A stretch of DNA of 64,000 nucleotides from Streptomyces chrestomyceticus JCM 4735 (GTDB lineage Bacteria > Actinomycetota > Actinomycetes > Streptomycetales > Streptomycetaceae), in contig NZ_BHZC01000001.1 in NCBI RefSeq assembly GCF_003865135.1, forward strand, positions 62,001 to 126,000. Reading direction: 5' to 3'. The position numbers and the translations under genes are program-made. Below the pieces are notes generated by a model. The model made no database searches, had not been told where the DNA came from, and saw only the letters and a list, made by a program, of their open reading frames with translations. How positions within the stretch are numbered: position 1 is the stretch's first letter; each line of letters starts with the position of its first letter. This document shows, piece after piece, positions 63,399-64,000 of this stretch.

Positions 63399-63590
63399 GT
63401 GGCCGGCAGTTGGGGCTCGGCACTCCAGCGGGCCAGGGTGGCACGGAACATGACGCTGGAGGAGACAGCTGACGCCCTGAACGCGGTCACTGGGGGTGCA
63501 TCGGACGCGAGTCTGGTGAGCGCGTGGGAGTCCGGCCGCCGTCGGACCAACAAACGGAACCGGCCTGCACCCGTTGGGGGCTTTGTGGCT
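63399..63590 (+). pseudogene. XRE-type HTH N-terminal remnant
   Basis: GTG 63399: SWGSALQRARVARNMTLEET, ADALNAVTGGASDASLVSAW and ESGRRRTNKRNRPA match the start of a Streptomyces XRE regulator family (RR-ARLARNMTLE-TADALNAATG). After about 60 codons the family text ends, and the remainder is unrelated. Truncated. Confidence 0.65.
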
Positions 63591-63633
63591 CCGCGCCTGA
63601 TTTCAGCCACCGTAGTGGACGCCCCGGGGAGTC

Positions 63634-64000
63634 TCAGTCGTCGGCGGCGACGATGAGCGTGATCCGCCCGGCCGAGCGGTCGATGAGCACGAACTCGTGG
63701 AAGCAGTCGTGCACACGTCCCCAGTCATGAACCGCCTCATCACCGAGCTCGCTGAGGTAGAAGATGCCATCGGCTGCGGCCAGGCGGGCGAAGAACTCCC
63801 GCTGCAGATCTGCCTCCAGTTCAGTGGACACTTCCCAGAGCGGGTCCACCCACTCCCGCAGGATTTGCGCGGCCTTCTCCTGGCTGATGGGCTCGTACAG
63901 GTCAGGCGTGATCAACCGCAGCCAATACGGACCGTGCCGGAGTCCCTCCGGCAGCACTCCACCGCCGGCATAGTCGTCCCGGAACTGCTCATGCCCGATC
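63634..64000 (-). CDS. hypothetical protein, 5' end beyond right edge
   Basis: Open from the edge to TGA 63634-63636, about 121 codons. Text: GHEQFRDDYAGGGVLPEGL, YWLRLITPDLYEPISQEKAA, ILREWVDPLWEVSTELEADL, FFARLAAADGIFYLSELGDE and VHDCFHEFVLIDRSAGRITL. Acidic, soluble, strongly protein-like; no family recognised. The end I see lacks any known catalytic motif. Confidence 0.75.
   Translation of the reverse strand, partial: IGHEQFRDDYAGGGVLPEGLRHGPYWLRLITPDLYEPISQEKAAQILREWVDPLWEVSTELEADLQREFFARLAAADGIFYLSELGDEAVHDWGRVHDCFHEFVLIDRSAGRITLIVAADD

Noticed and set aside
1..64000. CRISPR array, rRNA or tRNA genes
   Set aside because: No regularly spaced repeats, no rRNA motifs, and no cloverleaf with GGTTCGA-type T-loop was found by reading; a tRNA could still be missed without a search tool.

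Overview
The window is high-GC actinobacterial DNA, almost certainly from Streptomyces. The signs are strong G/C bias at third codon positions, frequent GTG starts, typical Streptomyces families (endo-H type GH18, ALF-repeat proteins, trypsin-like proteins with repeat tails, GlxA-type regulators, CGNR regulators) and twin-arginine or lipobox signal peptides. The density of broken insertion sequences and short remnants suggests a chromosome arm or large linear plasmid. That placement is inference; no origin, telomere, rRNA or tRNA was seen.

Layout. 0-7 kb: lipoprotein (cut by the edge), rhodanese and GlxA regulator, MarR repressor divergent from a quercetinase-type cupin plus alpha/beta hydrolase, and a small membrane protein. 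7-19 kb: an ISL3 element with one amber codon, an AhpD-like protein, a run of gene remnants (SDR, E2 acyltransferase chimera, truncated ArsR and MFS genes), an intact flavin monooxygenase, a second ISL3 remnant and a frameshifted IS110. 18.6-27.9 kb: two related loci, each with paired GGGAC-N4-GTCCC-like boxes, a palindrome and a degenerate secreted-protein gene. The first precedes an NfeD/flotillin pair, the second a flavohaemoglobin and a DivIVA-like gene. A GH3 hexosaminidase and a broken IS630 lie between them. 28-32.5 kb: endo-H type glycosidase, an HTH-like gene behind a perfect 17-bp inverted repeat, a Tn3 remnant, and a flavoprotein with a truncated regulator.

32.8-43.9 kb is the most coherent block. 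A minus-strand set (large secreted ALF/coiled-coil protein, small membrane protein, LppX-like lipoprotein) faces a plus-strand set (small secreted protein, trypsin-like protein lacking two catalytic residues, an apparently competent trypsin-like protease, then a truncated second ALF protein and a second copy of the small membrane protein). The repeated ALF/membrane-partner pairing suggests a cell-envelope system, possibly of toxin/immunity type.

44-54.9 kb: DUF4345/TetR pair around a perfect 27-bp inverted repeat, a TcmP/Gp37 three-Cys-motif pair (tcmP frameshifted), small hypothetical genes, epoxide hydrolase, MFS exporter (frameshifted) divergent from a CGNR regulator, and a YdjC-type deacetylase. 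54.9-64 kb: decayed IS21, serine hydrolase, replication-relaxation-like remnants, GlsB-type and PAP2-type membrane proteins, a secreted repeat protein, an XRE remnant and a hypothetical gene cut by the right edge.

Dispersed repeats link distant parts: a 390-bp block at 15.5 and 57.4 kb, a 370-420-bp block at 44.0 and 59.2 kb, and a 140-bp block at 59.8 and 61.7 kb. Many genes carry single frameshifts or stop codons. Either the region is decaying, or some of these are sequencing errors; the sequence alone cannot separate the two.
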